This document shows, piece by piece, positions 1 to 8,563 of a stretch of DNA of 64,000 bases. The stretch is from Halosimplex rubrum (GTDB taxonomy: Archaea; Halobacteriota; Halobacteria; Halobacteriales; Haloarculaceae). The notes under the pieces are model-generated. The model did no database searches and was not told the DNA's origin. It worked only from the letters and a program-made list of their open reading frames with translations. Where the stretch lies: positions 2,356,001 to 2,420,000 of the forward strand of contig NZ_CP058910.1 in the NCBI RefSeq assembly GCF_013415885.1, in the 5' to 3' direction. The position numbers and the translations under genes are program-made. How positions within the stretch are numbered: position 1 is the first letter of the stretch; each line of letters begins with the position of its first letter.

Positions 1-689
1 GGGTCGTGGACCTCCAGCGCGGCGGCGACGGCGTCGCGGCCGCCGATCAGCGGTTCGAGCGCGCCGAGCGCGCAGGCGGTGTCGTAGGCGCGGGCGTCCT
101 CGATGGCCTCTTCGTCGACCTTCGTCGCGTCGATGAAGTACAGCTCGCCGCCGGAGACGAGGACGTTCTCCCGCTGGAGGTCGCCGTGGGCGAGGTTGTT
201 GTCGTGCATCCGCTCTAGGTTCCTGAACAGGTCGACGGCGTGGCTCCGCACCTCTTCGGGCGGCAACTCGTCGAGCGCCCGGAAGTCGGGAAGGTATTCG
301 AGGACCATCACCGCCACGTCGTCGTACTCGAAGGCCTCCTTGGGTTCGGGCGCGTTGACCCCGATCTCGCGCATCCGCTCGTTGGCCTCCAGTTCGTGCT
401 CGGCCATCTCGATGGGCGCGTCGAAGCGCTCGAAAAAGCCCTCCGTCCCCGACGAGAAGGCGCCGAGGTTGCGCCCCGCCGTCAGCAGCGCGTGGACCAG
501 CGAGTTCTGCTCGGTGACGACCTTGACGAACAGCTCGTCGTTGACGACGCAGGGCGTCGACAGCCAGTTGTCCGCGTCGAGGAAGACGACTCTGGCCGTC
601 TCCAGGTCGTAGCGGTCCATCACCTCCCGGACCGCTCCTTCGAGCGTCGGCCAGGGGACCGTCCCCCTGAGAAATCGCCGGAACGCCAT
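1..689 (-). CDS. RIO/Bud32-like serine/threonine kinase, C-terminus cut by window edge
   Basis: Translating the minus strand from the ATG at 689 gives 229 residues that run off the window start. The sequence has a kinase-like layout: a candidate ATP-binding lysine at about residue 56 (LFVKVV), a hinge-like MVLEYL near 128-133, a catalytic loop HGDLQRENVLV (His168, Asp170, Asn175) and a metal-binding Asp in YFIDATK (Asp187) where DFG would be. This is the compact RIO/Bud32-type arrangement found in archaeal protein kinases; substrates are unknown. A TATA-like box at 713-724 supports this start with an almost leaderless transcript. It is divergent from the membrane protein at 869. Confidence 0.8.
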   Translation of the reverse strand, partial: MAFRRFLRGTVPWPTLEGAVREVMDRYDLETARVVFLDADNWLSTPCVVNDELFVKVVTEQNSLVHALLTAGRNLGAFSSGTEGFFERFDAPIEMAEHELEANERMREIGVNAPEPKEAFEYDDVAVMVLEYLPDFRALDELPPEEVRSHAVDLFRNLERMHDNNLAHGDLQRENVLVSGGELYFIDATKVDEEAIEDARAYDTACALGALEPLIGGRDAVAAALEVHD

Positions 690-712
690 CTGTTCGCCGA
701 GTCGCGTCCCAC

Positions 713-724
713 GGGTTTATTGGT
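713..724 (-). promoter_or_regulatory. TATA-like box for the RIO-like kinase
   Basis: The minus strand reads ACCAATAAACCC, centred about 29 bases before the ATG at 689, the spacing expected of a leaderless haloarchaeal promoter. Confidence 0.5.
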
Positions 725-868
725 TCGGTCCCGTTCCCGAACCGCGGTCGGTCGATGTGGAATCGAGGGCCCGCGCGATTCCGTCGCGCCGCCGCAACCG
801 CCCGCCGACCCCCGCGCCCGTTCCTCTCGACGCCCACCTTTTTCAGCGAGCGGATCGTGACCTCGCGT

Positions 869-1228
869 ATGGGACTCGTCACGGGGCTGATCACGTTCGT
901 CGTCGGTGTACTGGTCGGCGGAATCGGCATCTACGTCGGCGCCGAACTGGTCGGCGGCGGCAGCAGCTACGAGAAGGCCGTCACGACGGCGATCTTCGGC
1001 TCGCTCGTCTGGGCGCTCGTGGGGACGTTCTTCGGATGGGTCCCGCTGCTGGGGCCGATTCTGACGTTCGTCGCCTACCTTGGCGTCCTGAACGTGATGT
1101 ACGACGGCGGCTGGGTCGAGGCCGCGGCCATCGCGGTGGTCGCCTGGCTGACGCTCGTCGTCGTGTTCACGGTGCTCGGGCCGCTCGGACTCGGGGTCTT
1201 CTCCGGCGTCGGCGTCCCCGGCGTGTAG
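869..1228 (+). CDS. small haloarchaeal integral membrane protein
   Basis: A 119-residue, strongly hydrophobic protein. Membrane segments are visible at about residues 3-28, 40-60, 63-75 and 83-108, with a short Gly/Ser/Lys loop (GGGSSYEKAV) between the first two. I recognise no functional family. The ATG at 869 is preferred over upstream in-frame starts because the sequence before it is Arg-rich non-membrane residue content and a T-rich box at about 836-846 lies at leaderless spacing from it. It is divergent from the kinase and followed by a DMT transporter with a separate promoter. Confidence 0.75.
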   Translation: MGLVTGLITFVVGVLVGGIGIYVGAELVGGGSSYEKAVTTAIFGSLVWALVGTFFGWVPLLGPILTFVAYLGVLNVMYDGGWVEAAAIAVVAWLTLVVVFTVLGPLGLGVFSGVGVPGV

Positions 1229-1303
1229 CTGTCGGCGTCCCCGGCCCGTCGGGGCCTCCGAGGAAGTTTCGGCTCGCTATCACGACCGAGGACGGACGGG
1301 AAC

Positions 1304-1314
1304 GCTCTTTAGCG
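1304..1314 (+). promoter_or_regulatory. TATA-like box for the EamA transporter
   Basis: GCTCTTTAGCG sits about 25 bases before the GTG at 1334 and supports that GTG as a leaderless start. Confidence 0.5.
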
Positions 1315-1333
1315 GCTGGACGAATCGTCGGCC

Positions 1334-2227
1334 GTGTTCGGGCTCGAACCGGGACTGGCCTACGCGGTCGCGGCCTCGCTGATCCTCGGCGTCTACCTGT
1401 TCTGCATCAAACGCTACTTCGACGACTACCCCTCGACGGTGTACGTCACGGTCACGTTCGCCGCGTCGCTGCTGTGGTACCTGCCGATCGCGGCGGTCGC
1501 GAGCGACGGCAGCCTCCTCCCCGCGGGCTTCGGTGCCCCGGGCGTCGGGATGTTCGTCCTCACGGTCGGCGGGTCGATACTCGCGTTCCTGGCGTCGTTC
1601 CGGGCGATCGCTGTCGGCGACGTGTCCTACGTCGCGCCGATCAGCAAGATCGTCGCGGTGTTCGTCCTCCCCATCGAACTCGTCTTCCTGAACGAGCGGC
1701 TGTCGGCGGTTCAGGCCGCCGGCGTCGTCGTCGCGACGGCGGCCGTGTACGTCGCCAACTACGAACCCGGAAAACTGCTGGACCCGTTCGTCCGGGCGGT
1801 CCACTCTCGGCCGGCCCAGTTGGCGCTGGCCAGTGCGGCGATATTCGGCGTCGTCGACGTGGGCAAGCGCGTGTTGACCCAGGAGCTCCGAGTGCCCCCG
1901 GAGACGTACAACCTCGTCATGTTCGCGGCGGTGCCGCTGGCGCTGGCGCCGCTGGCGGCGCGGCGCTGGCCCGCGTGGGAAGACGGCGGGGTGCGCTCGG
2001 ACCTGCCCCGCTTCGCCGCAGTCGGACTGTTGCTGGCCGTCGCGGAACACTTCGTGATGCTGGCGTTCTCGACGCTGTCGGCGAGCCTGGCGTCGCCGGT
2101 GGTCAACACGCAGGCCGTCGTCGCGGTGCTGCTCGGCGGGGTCGTCCTCGGCGAGGAGAACTTCCGCGTCCGGCTGGTCGCCGCGGCGTTCGCTATCGGC
2201 GGCGTGACGATGATCACCGTCGGGTGA
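1334..2227 (+). CDS. EamA/DMT-superfamily transporter
   Basis: A 297-residue protein of about ten hydrophobic helices arranged as two repeats, the layout of drug/metabolite (EamA) transporters. Around residues 95-125 the sequence ISKIVAVFVLPIELVFLNE resembles the conserved end of an EamA repeat, where helices four and five precede a short acidic turn; the second repeat ends similarly at VVLGEENF. The length matches the family. The substrate cannot be inferred. It starts with GTG, supported by the upstream TATA-like box. No neighbouring gene indicates a substrate. Confidence 0.85.
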   Translation: MFGLEPGLAYAVAASLILGVYLFCIKRYFDDYPSTVYVTVTFAASLLWYLPIAAVASDGSLLPAGFGAPGVGMFVLTVGGSILAFLASFRAIAVGDVSYVAPISKIVAVFVLPIELVFLNERLSAVQAAGVVVATAAVYVANYEPGKLLDPFVRAVHSRPAQLALASAAIFGVVDVGKRVLTQELRVPPETYNLVMFAAVPLALAPLAARRWPAWEDGGVRSDLPRFAAVGLLLAVAEHFVMLAFSTLSASLASPVVNTQAVVAVLLGGVVLGEENFRVRLVAAAFAIGGVTMITVG

Positions 2228-2254
2228 GAAGGGGTCGGCCGGCTGCGAAGGGAG

Positions 2255-2422
2255 TTACTCGGCCGGTCCGGTGGCGCGCACGTCCTCGAAGTCGATCGCG
2301 TAGCTGGCCTGGATCCAGGCGTTGGCGTTCTCCCGGTCGTAGAGCACCAGGTCGCCGTCGATGGTCTCGAAGGTCCCGCACTGTTCCGCCCCGCGCTCGG
2401 TTGGCCGCTGCGTCTCGGACAT
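2255..2422 (-). CDS. 55-residue haloarchaeal small protein (DUF7331-like)
   Basis: Read from the ATG at 2422 to the TAA at 2255, this short gene encodes 55 residues with a charged N-terminus followed by a core with LVLYDRENANAWIQASY. The Y-D-x-x-N-x-x-A-W-I-Q pattern resembles a small haloarchaeal family I recall as DUF7331, of unknown function; the family name is from memory and uncertain. The single cysteine (CGTF) makes zinc binding unlikely. A TATA-like element at about 2452-2460 is at leaderless distance, which supports expression. Confidence 0.7.
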   Translation of the reverse strand: MSETQRPTERGAEQCGTFETIDGDLVLYDRENANAWIQASYAIDFEDVRATGPAE

Positions 2423-2484
2423 CGCTCGCTTCGATAGCAGTCGTTCGGGGAGTTAAACCTTGCCGTGGGTATGGTATCCATCCT

Positions 2485-2503
2485 CAATATAGTATAAGGG
2501 AAC
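2485..2503. promoter_or_regulatory. AT-rich island between divergent genes
   Basis: CAATATAGTATAAGGG is the most AT-rich run for several kilobases and contains TATA-like cores on both strands. It lies about 105 bases upstream of the phosphotriesterase-family gene, which would give that transcript an unusually long leader, or it could serve the small gene on the other strand. Confidence 0.4.
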
Positions 2504-2605
2504 CTAGTATCGGCCGAAGCCGCGCCACCGATCGGTCCCCGGCGGGTCGTGGCCGGACTCGCCGGTTGACGAGGGGTTACGGGCCCCGCGGTCCTGTCGA
2601 GCCGC

Positions 2606-3529
2606 ATGGAGCTGCACACGACGCAGGGGGCGCTGACCCGCGAGGAGGTCGGATTGATACTCCCGCACGAGCACGTCTTCGTCGACCTCGGGCCGATGGC
2701 GGCGGGCAACTGGCGCGACGCCGACCCCGACGACGTGGTCGCGGTGATGGCGCCGGAGATCGAGCGCGCCCGCGAGTCGGGCGTCACGGCGCTCGTCGAG
2801 GCCACGCCGGAGGGCGTCGGCCGTCGCGTCGACATCGATCTGGCGGTCTCCGAGGCGACCGACTTTCCGATCGTCGTCCCGACCGGGATCTACCAGGAGC
2901 CGTCGATCCCAGAGTGGGCCCGCGAGGCGAGCGAGGACGAACTGACCGAGTGGCTCGTCGAGGACCTCACCGAAGGCGTCGACGACACGGGCGTCCGCGC
3001 GGCGTGGATCAAGGTCAGCACCGACGACGACGACCCGACCGGCCTCTCGGCCGACGAGGCGAAGATTCTGCGAGCCGCGGCCCGCGCCGGCGAGCGCACC
3101 GGTGCGGCCATCGGCAGCCACACTCTCCACGGTGACGTGGTCCACGAACAGCTCGACGTGATCGAGGACTGCGGCTACACCGCGGATCGGTTCATCTGGA
3201 TCCACGCCCAGGCCGACGACGAGCGCTACCACCGTGAAGTAGCCGAGCGCGGCGCGTACGTCGAGTTCGACTGGATCGGCGGTGACGACCAGGCCGACGC
3301 CGAGTACGTCGACCGGGTCCGGGCGCTGGTCGAAGCCGGCTACACCGACCGGGTCCTCCTGAGTCAGGACCGGGGCTGGTACGACCCCTCCGAGCCCGAC
3401 GGGGGCGAGCAGAAGCCGTACACGTATCTCACGGAGACGTTTCTGCCGAAACTCCGCGAGGCGGGCGTCGACGAGGCGACGGTCCGACGGATCGCCCGCG
3501 ACAACCCCTTCGAAGCGTACGCTCGCTGA
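2606..3529 (+). CDS. phosphotriesterase-family metal-dependent hydrolase
   Basis: A 307-residue TIM-barrel amidohydrolase of the phosphotriesterase family. All metal-site positions can be placed: the H-x-H pair in LPHEHVFVD (His21, His23), the carboxylated bridging lysine in AWIKVS (Lys136), histidines in GSHTLHGD (His172) and WIHAQAD (His200), and the terminal aspartate in LLSQDRGW (Asp255). The C-terminus RIARDNPFEAYAR matches the usual family ending. Haloarchaeal members probably act as lactonases or esterases rather than organophosphate hydrolases, but the substrate is not deducible here. Confidence 0.9.
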   Translation: MELHTTQGALTREEVGLILPHEHVFVDLGPMAAGNWRDADPDDVVAVMAPEIERARESGVTALVEATPEGVGRRVDIDLAVSEATDFPIVVPTGIYQEPSIPEWAREASEDELTEWLVEDLTEGVDDTGVRAAWIKVSTDDDDPTGLSADEAKILRAAARAGERTGAAIGSHTLHGDVVHEQLDVIEDCGYTADRFIWIHAQADDERYHREVAERGAYVEFDWIGGDDQADAEYVDRVRALVEAGYTDRVLLSQDRGWYDPSEPDGGEQKPYTYLTETFLPKLREAGVDEATVRRIARDNPFEAYAR

Positions 3530-3581
3530 GGCCCGTTCGACGACTGCGGGGCGACGCGAACGCGGATCCCCGCCGGTCGCG

Positions 3582-3848
3582 TCAGTCGCCCTCGCCCTCG
3601 GACTGGTAGGGTTCGCCGACGGCCTCGCGCGGCAGGTCGTTCTGGACGGCGGTGTAGGCGTCGTCGGCCGACTCGAAGCGGTCCGCGCTCGCGTCGGCCA
3701 GCAGCCCCCCGAGGTTCCGGTCGCCCTCCGCCAGTTCGACCTCGACGTCCTCGCAGGCGGACGCCAACTCCTCGCGGTCGACGGGGTAGTCGAACTGCTC
3801 GAGGTACTCCCCCAGTTCGGCCAGGTCCAGTTCCATGGTCGAGTCCAC
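3582..3848 (-). CDS. small haloarchaeal protein (DUF5789-like)
   Basis: An 88-residue acidic protein with a predicted helical core, ELGEYLEQFDYPVDREEL, and a C-terminal AVGEPYQSEGEGD. This resembles the haloarchaeal DUF5789 family, whose members have a YP-x-x-REEL segment and end in VG-x-x-Y; the function is unknown and the family name is from memory. A second in-frame ATG at 3836 gives MELDLAEL and may be the true start, since the first four residues look dispensable. It is convergent with the hydrolase. Confidence 0.7.
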   Translation of the reverse strand: MDSTMELDLAELGEYLEQFDYPVDREELASACEDVEVELAEGDRNLGGLLADASADRFESADDAYTAVQNDLPREAVGEPYQSEGEGD

Positions 3849-3971
3849 GACCGGCGGGCGTTAGTGTGTAGTTGCCAGGCGCCTGCGGGGAGCGTTCGCC
3901 GTCGCGACCCGACGGACGCCACTCGACGGCCGCGGCCCGACCGTCACCGCTCACCGGCGTCGTCTCTCGTC

Positions 3972-3999
3972 AGCCATTTGGTGTCGGCAGGGTAACACC
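3972..3999 (+). promoter_or_regulatory. thiD-thiN promoter with internal inverted repeat
   Basis: AGCCATTTGGTG provides a weak TATA-like core about 28 bases before the ATG at 4005. Immediately after it, GGTGT (3980-3984) and ACACC (3995-3999) form a 5-base inverted repeat with a 10-base spacer, covering the space between TATA box and start. The position suits a repressor operator; the regulator is not identified here. Confidence 0.35.
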
Positions 4000-4004
4000 C
4001 GGAC

Positions 4005-5366
4005 ATGACACGACGGGAAGCGCCGGTCTCGCCGCCGGTCGTCCTGGCCATCGCGGGCAGCGACTCCGGCGGCGGCGCCGGTATCCAGGCCGACCTGAAG
4101 ACGATCGAGGCCGGCGGCGCCTTCGGGACGACCGCGATCACCAGCGTCACCGCCCAGAACACGACGGGCGTCGAGCGCACCCACGTCCTCCCGACCGGAG
4201 AGATCGACGCCCAGTGCGAGGCCGTCCGCTCGGATTTCGACGTGGCCGCGGTCAAGACCGGAATGCTCGCCACCGCAGACGTGGTCGAACTCGTCACCGA
4301 CCGCCTCCGGGAGACCGCGGCGCCCGCGGTCGTCGACCCGGTGATGGTCGCCGCCTCGGGCGACCGCCTGCTCGCCAGCGAGGCCGAGAGCGCCTACGAG
4401 GACCTGATCGCCGAGGCGACGCTCGTGACGCCCAACGCCGACGAGGCGGCCGTCCTCACCGGGGTCGATCCCGAGAGCGAGGCCGAGGCGCGCGAGGCCG
4501 GTGAGCGGCTGATCGAGACGGGCGCCGACGCCGCGCTCGTCAAAGGGGGCCACATCTCCGGGGACGACTCGACGGACGTGGTCGACGTGCTCGTCACGGG
4601 CGACAGGGTCGAGCGGTTCCGACACCCCCGAGTCGACACCGACGCCACCCACGGCTCCGGTTGCACGCTCTCGTCGGCGATCGCCACCCGGTTGGCCCAC
4701 GGCGACGACCTCGCCGACGCCGTCGCGTCGGGTATCGACCTGCTCGCCCGTGCCGTCCGGTACAACCTCGACGTGGGCGAGGGTCCGGGTTCGGTCCACC
4801 ACGCGGTCGAACTGCGCGACCGCGCGGCCCGCGACGACACCGCCGAGGCCGTCGAGGGGGTCGTCCGCGCGTTCGTCGACAGGGATATCGGCCCGCTGGT
4901 CCCCGAGGTCGGGACGAACGTCGCCGGCGCGACCCCCTACGCCGAACGGCCGGGCGAGACGGCCGCCGTCGAGGGGCGGATCACCCGGACGCGCTCGGGG
5001 GTCGAACCGACGCGGGGCGTCCGGTTCGGCGCGTCGACCCACGTCGCGCGACTCCTGCTGGCCGCCCGCGAGCACGACCCCGACCTCCGGTACGCGGTGA
5101 ACCTCCGTCACGACGACGCGGTCGCCGACGCCCTCGCGGCCCTCGACGGCCCCGTCGCCGAGTTCGACCCGGCCGACGACCGTGCCGACTCCGTCGAGTG
5201 GGGCGTCGAGACGGCCTTCGACGCCGTCGACGGGACGCCCGTCGCCGTCGTCGACCGCGGGAGCTACGGCAACGAGCCGATCGCCTTCGTCCTCGCGCGG
5301 ACGCCCGACGCGCTCGTCGACCGGACGCTGGCGACGCTCGACGCCGTCGAGGCCGCCGACGAATAG
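4005..5366 (+). CDS. thiD: bifunctional HMP(-P) kinase / thiamine-phosphate synthase ThiDN
   Basis: A 453-residue fusion. Residues 1 to about 265 are a ThiD ribokinase-fold domain: [18 protein letters not shown] at the N-terminus, and the anion-hole/catalytic segment with [14 protein letters not shown]. This half phosphorylates hydroxymethylpyrimidine and its phosphate. Residues about 275-450 match ThiN, the archaeal enzyme joining HMP-PP to thiazole phosphate, which replaces bacterial ThiE; recognisable parts include [15 protein letters not shown] and [13 protein letters not shown]. The gene therefore covers two consecutive steps of thiamine biosynthesis. No other thiamine gene is adjacent. 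Confidence 0.92.
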   Translation: MTRREAPVSPPVVLAIAGSDSGGGAGIQADLKTIEAGGAFGTTAITSVTAQNTTGVERTHVLPTGEIDAQCEAVRSDFDVAAVKTGMLATADVVELVTDRLRETAAPAVVDPVMVAASGDRLLASEAESAYEDLIAEATLVTPNADEAAVLTGVDPESEAEAREAGERLIETGADAALVKGGHISGDDSTDVVDVLVTGDRVERFRHPRVDTDATHGSGCTLSSAIATRLAHGDDLADAVASGIDLLARAVRYNLDVGEGPGSVHHAVELRDRAARDDTAEAVEGVVRAFVDRDIGPLVPEVGTNVAGATPYAERPGETAAVEGRITRTRSGVEPTRGVRFGASTHVARLLLAAREHDPDLRYAVNLRHDDAVADALAALDGPVAEFDPADDRADSVEWGVETAFDAVDGTPVAVVDRGSYGNEPIAFVLARTPDALVDRTLATLDAVEAADE

Positions 5367-5387
5367 GGAAGCGCCGGGCGCCGCGCT

Positions 5388-5441
5388 GGCCCGGTCACCC
5401 GCGCCGGCCCGGTCACCCGCGCCGGCCCGGTCACCCGCGCC
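5388..5441. repeat. three 18-bp tandem repeats over a stop codon
   Basis: The unit GGCCCGGTCACCCGCGCC occurs three times in perfect head-to-tail array (5388-5405, 5406-5423, 5424-5441). The last copy covers the C-terminal arginine codons and the TGA of the PGF-CTERM protein on the minus strand, so the array places three stop codons in the same frame between the two convergent genes. Confidence 0.9.
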
Positions 5442-7620
5442 GACGGCCGAGCAGCGCCAGCGCCGCGAGGAGTCCGGCGAGTCCCGTTACCGGGCCGAAG
5501 CCGGGACCGAACCCGGAGGTTCCGCCGTCGTCCCCGTTCCCGCCTCCGCCGCCGTCGCCGTCGCCCACGTCGCCGACGGTCACGACCAGCGGGTCGGCGC
5601 TCCCGAGCGTGAACTCGTACTCGCCGCGGTCGAGGCGGGCGACGCCGCTCAGGCTCCGGTTCTCGCCGGCGCCGAGCGCGACCCGGCGGTCGATGATCGG
5701 GCCGTCGGGGCCGCGGAGGGAGACGTTCCCGCGCGCCGGCACGCCGTGCGTGTTGGAGACCGTCGCGGTGAACGCCACCGCGCCCGGCCCGGACAACTCC
5801 GTCCGGTTGGCCGTGAGGTGGGTCACGGTCGCCCGAGGGGGTTCGTACACCTCGACGGTCACGCGGTCGCCGCCGACGGCGAGGGTGTAGTCGCCGGCCT
5901 CGTCGAACGTCCGCTCGAACCGGTAGGTCACTCGCTCGCCGGGAGCGACGGTCCCGCTCTCGGACGCTTCGACCGCGCCGTCGACGACGAACCGCGCCTC
6001 GTACCCGCCGGCCGAGCCCCCGGCGTTGGTCACCGCCCCGGTCATCGTCAGCGTCTCGCCGGTGTAGAGGGTCAACTCCGACCCCGAGCGGGTCACGTTG
6101 CGGTAGGGGCCGCTCACCGCGAGGGCGCCCGGTTCGGTCGCGACCGCGACCTCGACGAGCGCGGGCGTCGACGCGAACGCCTCGGCGTGGGTGCGGGCCG
6201 ACCACAGATCCGGCGTCCGCTCGGTGCCCGCGTAGGTGACCGCGGCCCGGCGGACCTCCGGCCCGGCGACCGTCCCCACGGACTCGAAGACGGCACGCGC
6301 GTCGACGGGACCCGAGTGGGCGTTCATCGCCGAGAAGACCGTCTGGAGCGAGCGCGTCCCGTCGGTCGCCAGCCGGATCCGCAGGTCGGTGTCGCCGGCG
6401 ACGAGGCTCCCCTTCAGGTAGTTGGCGGCGTTGACCCACGAGCGCGGTTCGGTCATGACCGCGTCGGACTGCGGGCGGACGGTCCCCGGTCGCAGCGCCT
6501 CGCGGAACGCCGCGAAGTCGACGCGGCCCTGTTCGAGCGCGAGCAGGGCGGCGTAGTAGGTGGCGAAGGCCTCGTTCGTCCACTTCGCGGAGGACGCCGC
6601 CTCGTAGCCCTGGCGGGTGTGGACGTACTCGTGGAGCCAGGTGTTCTCGGCTGTCGAAAGCGGCTCGGCGTCGCGGACCCACATGTCGCGGTCGCCGTAC
6701 TGCAGGCCGCGCACGCCCCACCGGACGGTCGTCGTCGGCGCGGCGAAGACGTTCACCACGGGGTCGCGGTCGCCGACGCGCATGCGGTCGCCGGCCGCCG
6801 CGAGCGAGTCGAGGACGGCGTCGGGCGACTCGGTCAGCGACGCCCGCTCGGGGATCACCAGTTCGAACCGCTGACCGTGGGCCGTTCGCTCGCGCGTCGC
6901 GACCTCGCCGAGGTAGGCCATCCACTCGCCGACGTACCCCTCGCCCGCGGTCCGCGTCTCGCGCGTGATGCCGACCGGCGCCGCGCCGCTCCAGGACCAG
7001 CTCGTCGGCACCGACGGGTGGCGGACGAGCGCCCACTCGCCGGCGTCGACGAAGAGATACCGCCCCTGGGCCCCCTCCGGCCCCGAGAGGTCGACCGTCT
7101 CGTTGACCGCCATCGCGAACGTGATCGACGGGCTCGACGCGTTGCCGTCCCACTCGTAGGCGGTCCCGTTGGCGCGCGAGAAGCCCGTCGTCGCGGTGAC
7201 GGTCACGTTCTCGGGCAGTTGGGGCTTCAGCGAGGACACCCGGTCGGGTACTCGGTACCGCTGGACGACGGTGATCTCACCGGGCTCGTCCGGCGTCAGC
7301 CGCAGCTCCTGGACCGCCGTGACGTTCGCCGGCGCGCTCGCGAACACCGCGTCCGTGCCCGCGGCCGACGCCGACCCGCCCGACGCGGTGACGGACTTCG
7401 TCACCCGCTCGGCGGGCTCGCCGGAAGCGCCACGTTCCCCGGAGAGAGCGGTATCGGCGGCGAATTGTCGTGGTTCGGACGCGGTCGCGTTCCCGGTCGA
7501 GTCGGCGACCGTCTCCGCGGTCGGGGAGGCGGCCGCGAGGCCGCCCCCGGCGACCGCGCTCGTGAGAAGCAACACCGCGACCGTCGCGGCGACGACTCGA
7601 CGACCGCCAGCCCGTGACAT
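5431..7620 (-). CDS. secreted gluzincin-like metalloprotease with PGF-CTERM anchor
   Basis: A 729-residue surface protein. It has an N-terminal hydrophobic signal (about residues 8-30). A gluzincin zinc site is visible: HEYVH (His330, Glu331, His334) with the third ligand in NEAFATYY (Glu350), as in M1/M61-type peptidases. After about residue 500 come two beta-rich CARDB-like segments (EVAVATEPGALAVSG; PPRATVTHLTANRTEL). The tail is a Gly/Asp linker, then GFGPGFGPVTGLAG, a hydrophobic helix and RRRG, which is a PGF-CTERM sorting signal processed by archaeosortase A. It is thus predicted to be lipid-anchored at the cell surface. Peptidase substrate unknown. Confidence 0.85.
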   Translation of the reverse strand: MSRAGGRRVVAATVAVLLLTSAVAGGGLAAASPTAETVADSTGNATASEPRQFAADTALSGERGASGEPAERVTKSVTASGGSASAAGTDAVFASAPANVTAVQELRLTPDEPGEITVVQRYRVPDRVSSLKPQLPENVTVTATTGFSRANGTAYEWDGNASSPSITFAMAVNETVDLSGPEGAQGRYLFVDAGEWALVRHPSVPTSWSWSGAAPVGITRETRTAGEGYVGEWMAYLGEVATRERTAHGQRFELVIPERASLTESPDAVLDSLAAAGDRMRVGDRDPVVNVFAAPTTTVRWGVRGLQYGDRDMWVRDAEPLSTAENTWLHEYVHTRQGYEAASSAKWTNEAFATYYAALLALEQGRVDFAAFREALRPGTVRPQSDAVMTEPRSWVNAANYLKGSLVAGDTDLRIRLATDGTRSLQTVFSAMNAHSGPVDARAVFESVGTVAGPEVRRAAVTYAGTERTPDLWSARTHAEAFASTPALVEVAVATEPGALAVSGPYRNVTRSGSELTLYTGETLTMTGAVTNAGGSAGGYEARFVVDGAVEASESGTVAPGERVTYRFERTFDEAGDYTLAVGGDRVTVEVYEPPRATVTHLTANRTELSGPGAVAFTATVSNTHGVPARGNVSLRGPDGPIIDRRVALGAGENRSLSGVARLDRGEYEFTLGSADPLVVTVGDVGDGDGGGGGNGDDGGTSGFGPGFGPVTGLAGLLAALALLGRRRG

Positions 7621-7717
7621 ACCCTCGGTTGGGAAACGCCCGACTTAATGGTTCGCCGTCGGTCGGATCGCGGGCCCGCCCGGCGGCGGTCCGCGGTCGC
7701 CCGGCCCCGGCGCTCGC

Positions 7718-8440
7718 CTACAGTTCGGCGAGGAACTCGGCGCCGGTGTCGATGGAGGCGGCCGGGTCCGCCGGCTCGTCGTGTTCGTAGACGAGCCACT
7801 CGGCGTCGACCTCGCGTGCGGCGTCTGCACAGGCCTGCATGTCGACGTCGCCGTCGCCGATCTCGCAGAACTCGCCGTCGGCCATGTCCTTCATGTGGAC
7901 GATCTCGACGCTGTCGCCGTAGCGTTCGACGATCTCGACGGGGTCGTGGCCCGCCGTCTCGATCCAGCCCACGTCGGGCTCCAGCAGGGCGTCGGTGCGG
8001 TCGGCGAACACCTCGAAGCCCGTCGTGTCGTCGAAGTCGACGAACTCGTGGTCGTGGTTGTGGTAGTGCAGGTCGAAGCCGCGGTCGAGGAGGTCCGCGG
8101 CGATGGCGTCGACGCGGTCGGCCGTCTCCAGCGTCGCCTCGCGGGACTCGAAGTGCTCGGGACCGAGCCACGGGACGACCGCGCCGTCGGCGCCGACGGT
8201 CTCGTGGAACTCGACCACTTCGGCGGGGTCCGACTCCATCTCGCCCACGTCGACGTGGGCCGCCGTCACGTCCAGACCCAGGTCGTCGAGGTGGTCGGCG
8301 AGTTCGTCGGCGGAGAGGCCGCCGAAGCCGCCGGAGAACTGCACGCCGTCGTAGCCGGCCGCCGCGCAGCGGTCGAGGATCTCGGCCATCGGCAGGTCCA
8401 GGTCGCGAACCGAGTAGAGGTTGATCGCGGTGCGTACCAT
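7718..8440 (-). CDS. sugar phosphate isomerase/epimerase family protein (AP-endonuclease-2-like TIM barrel)
   Basis: A 240-residue TIM-barrel protein. Typical markers are the start TAINLYSVRDLDLPMAEIL, the first-strand segment GYDGVQFSGG, the HYHNHDHEF metal-site loop, and DVGWIETAGHDP and VHMKDM, which carry further metal ligands. This is the xylose-isomerase-like/IolE-IolI family acting on sugars, inositols or related ketoses; the substrate is not deducible. I chose the ATG at 8440; the in-frame ATG at 8545 would add 35 Arg/Pro-rich residues that look non-coding. It shares the strand with acs downstream but has a 120-base gap. Confidence 0.88.
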   Translation of the reverse strand: MVRTAINLYSVRDLDLPMAEILDRCAAAGYDGVQFSGGFGGLSADELADHLDDLGLDVTAAHVDVGEMESDPAEVVEFHETVGADGAVVPWLGPEHFESREATLETADRVDAIAADLLDRGFDLHYHNHDHEFVDFDDTTGFEVFADRTDALLEPDVGWIETAGHDPVEIVERYGDSVEIVHMKDMADGEFCEIGDGDVDMQACADAAREVDAEWLVYEHDEPADPAASIDTGAEFLAEL

Positions 8441-8563
8441 GGTGGCCGATCGTCCGGGCGGGCTTTCAGTCCACGGGTCGGGGCGCGACTCTCCGGCTGC
8501 GAGCCGTCGACCCCGTCTCTTGCCGGGGCGTCGGCGAGAGCCCACCGGCGAAAGAGACGGTTC

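Noticed and set aside
3849-4004. TPP riboswitch upstream of thiD-thiN
   Set aside because: The conserved riboswitch cores are not present and the transcript appears leaderless, leaving no room for one.
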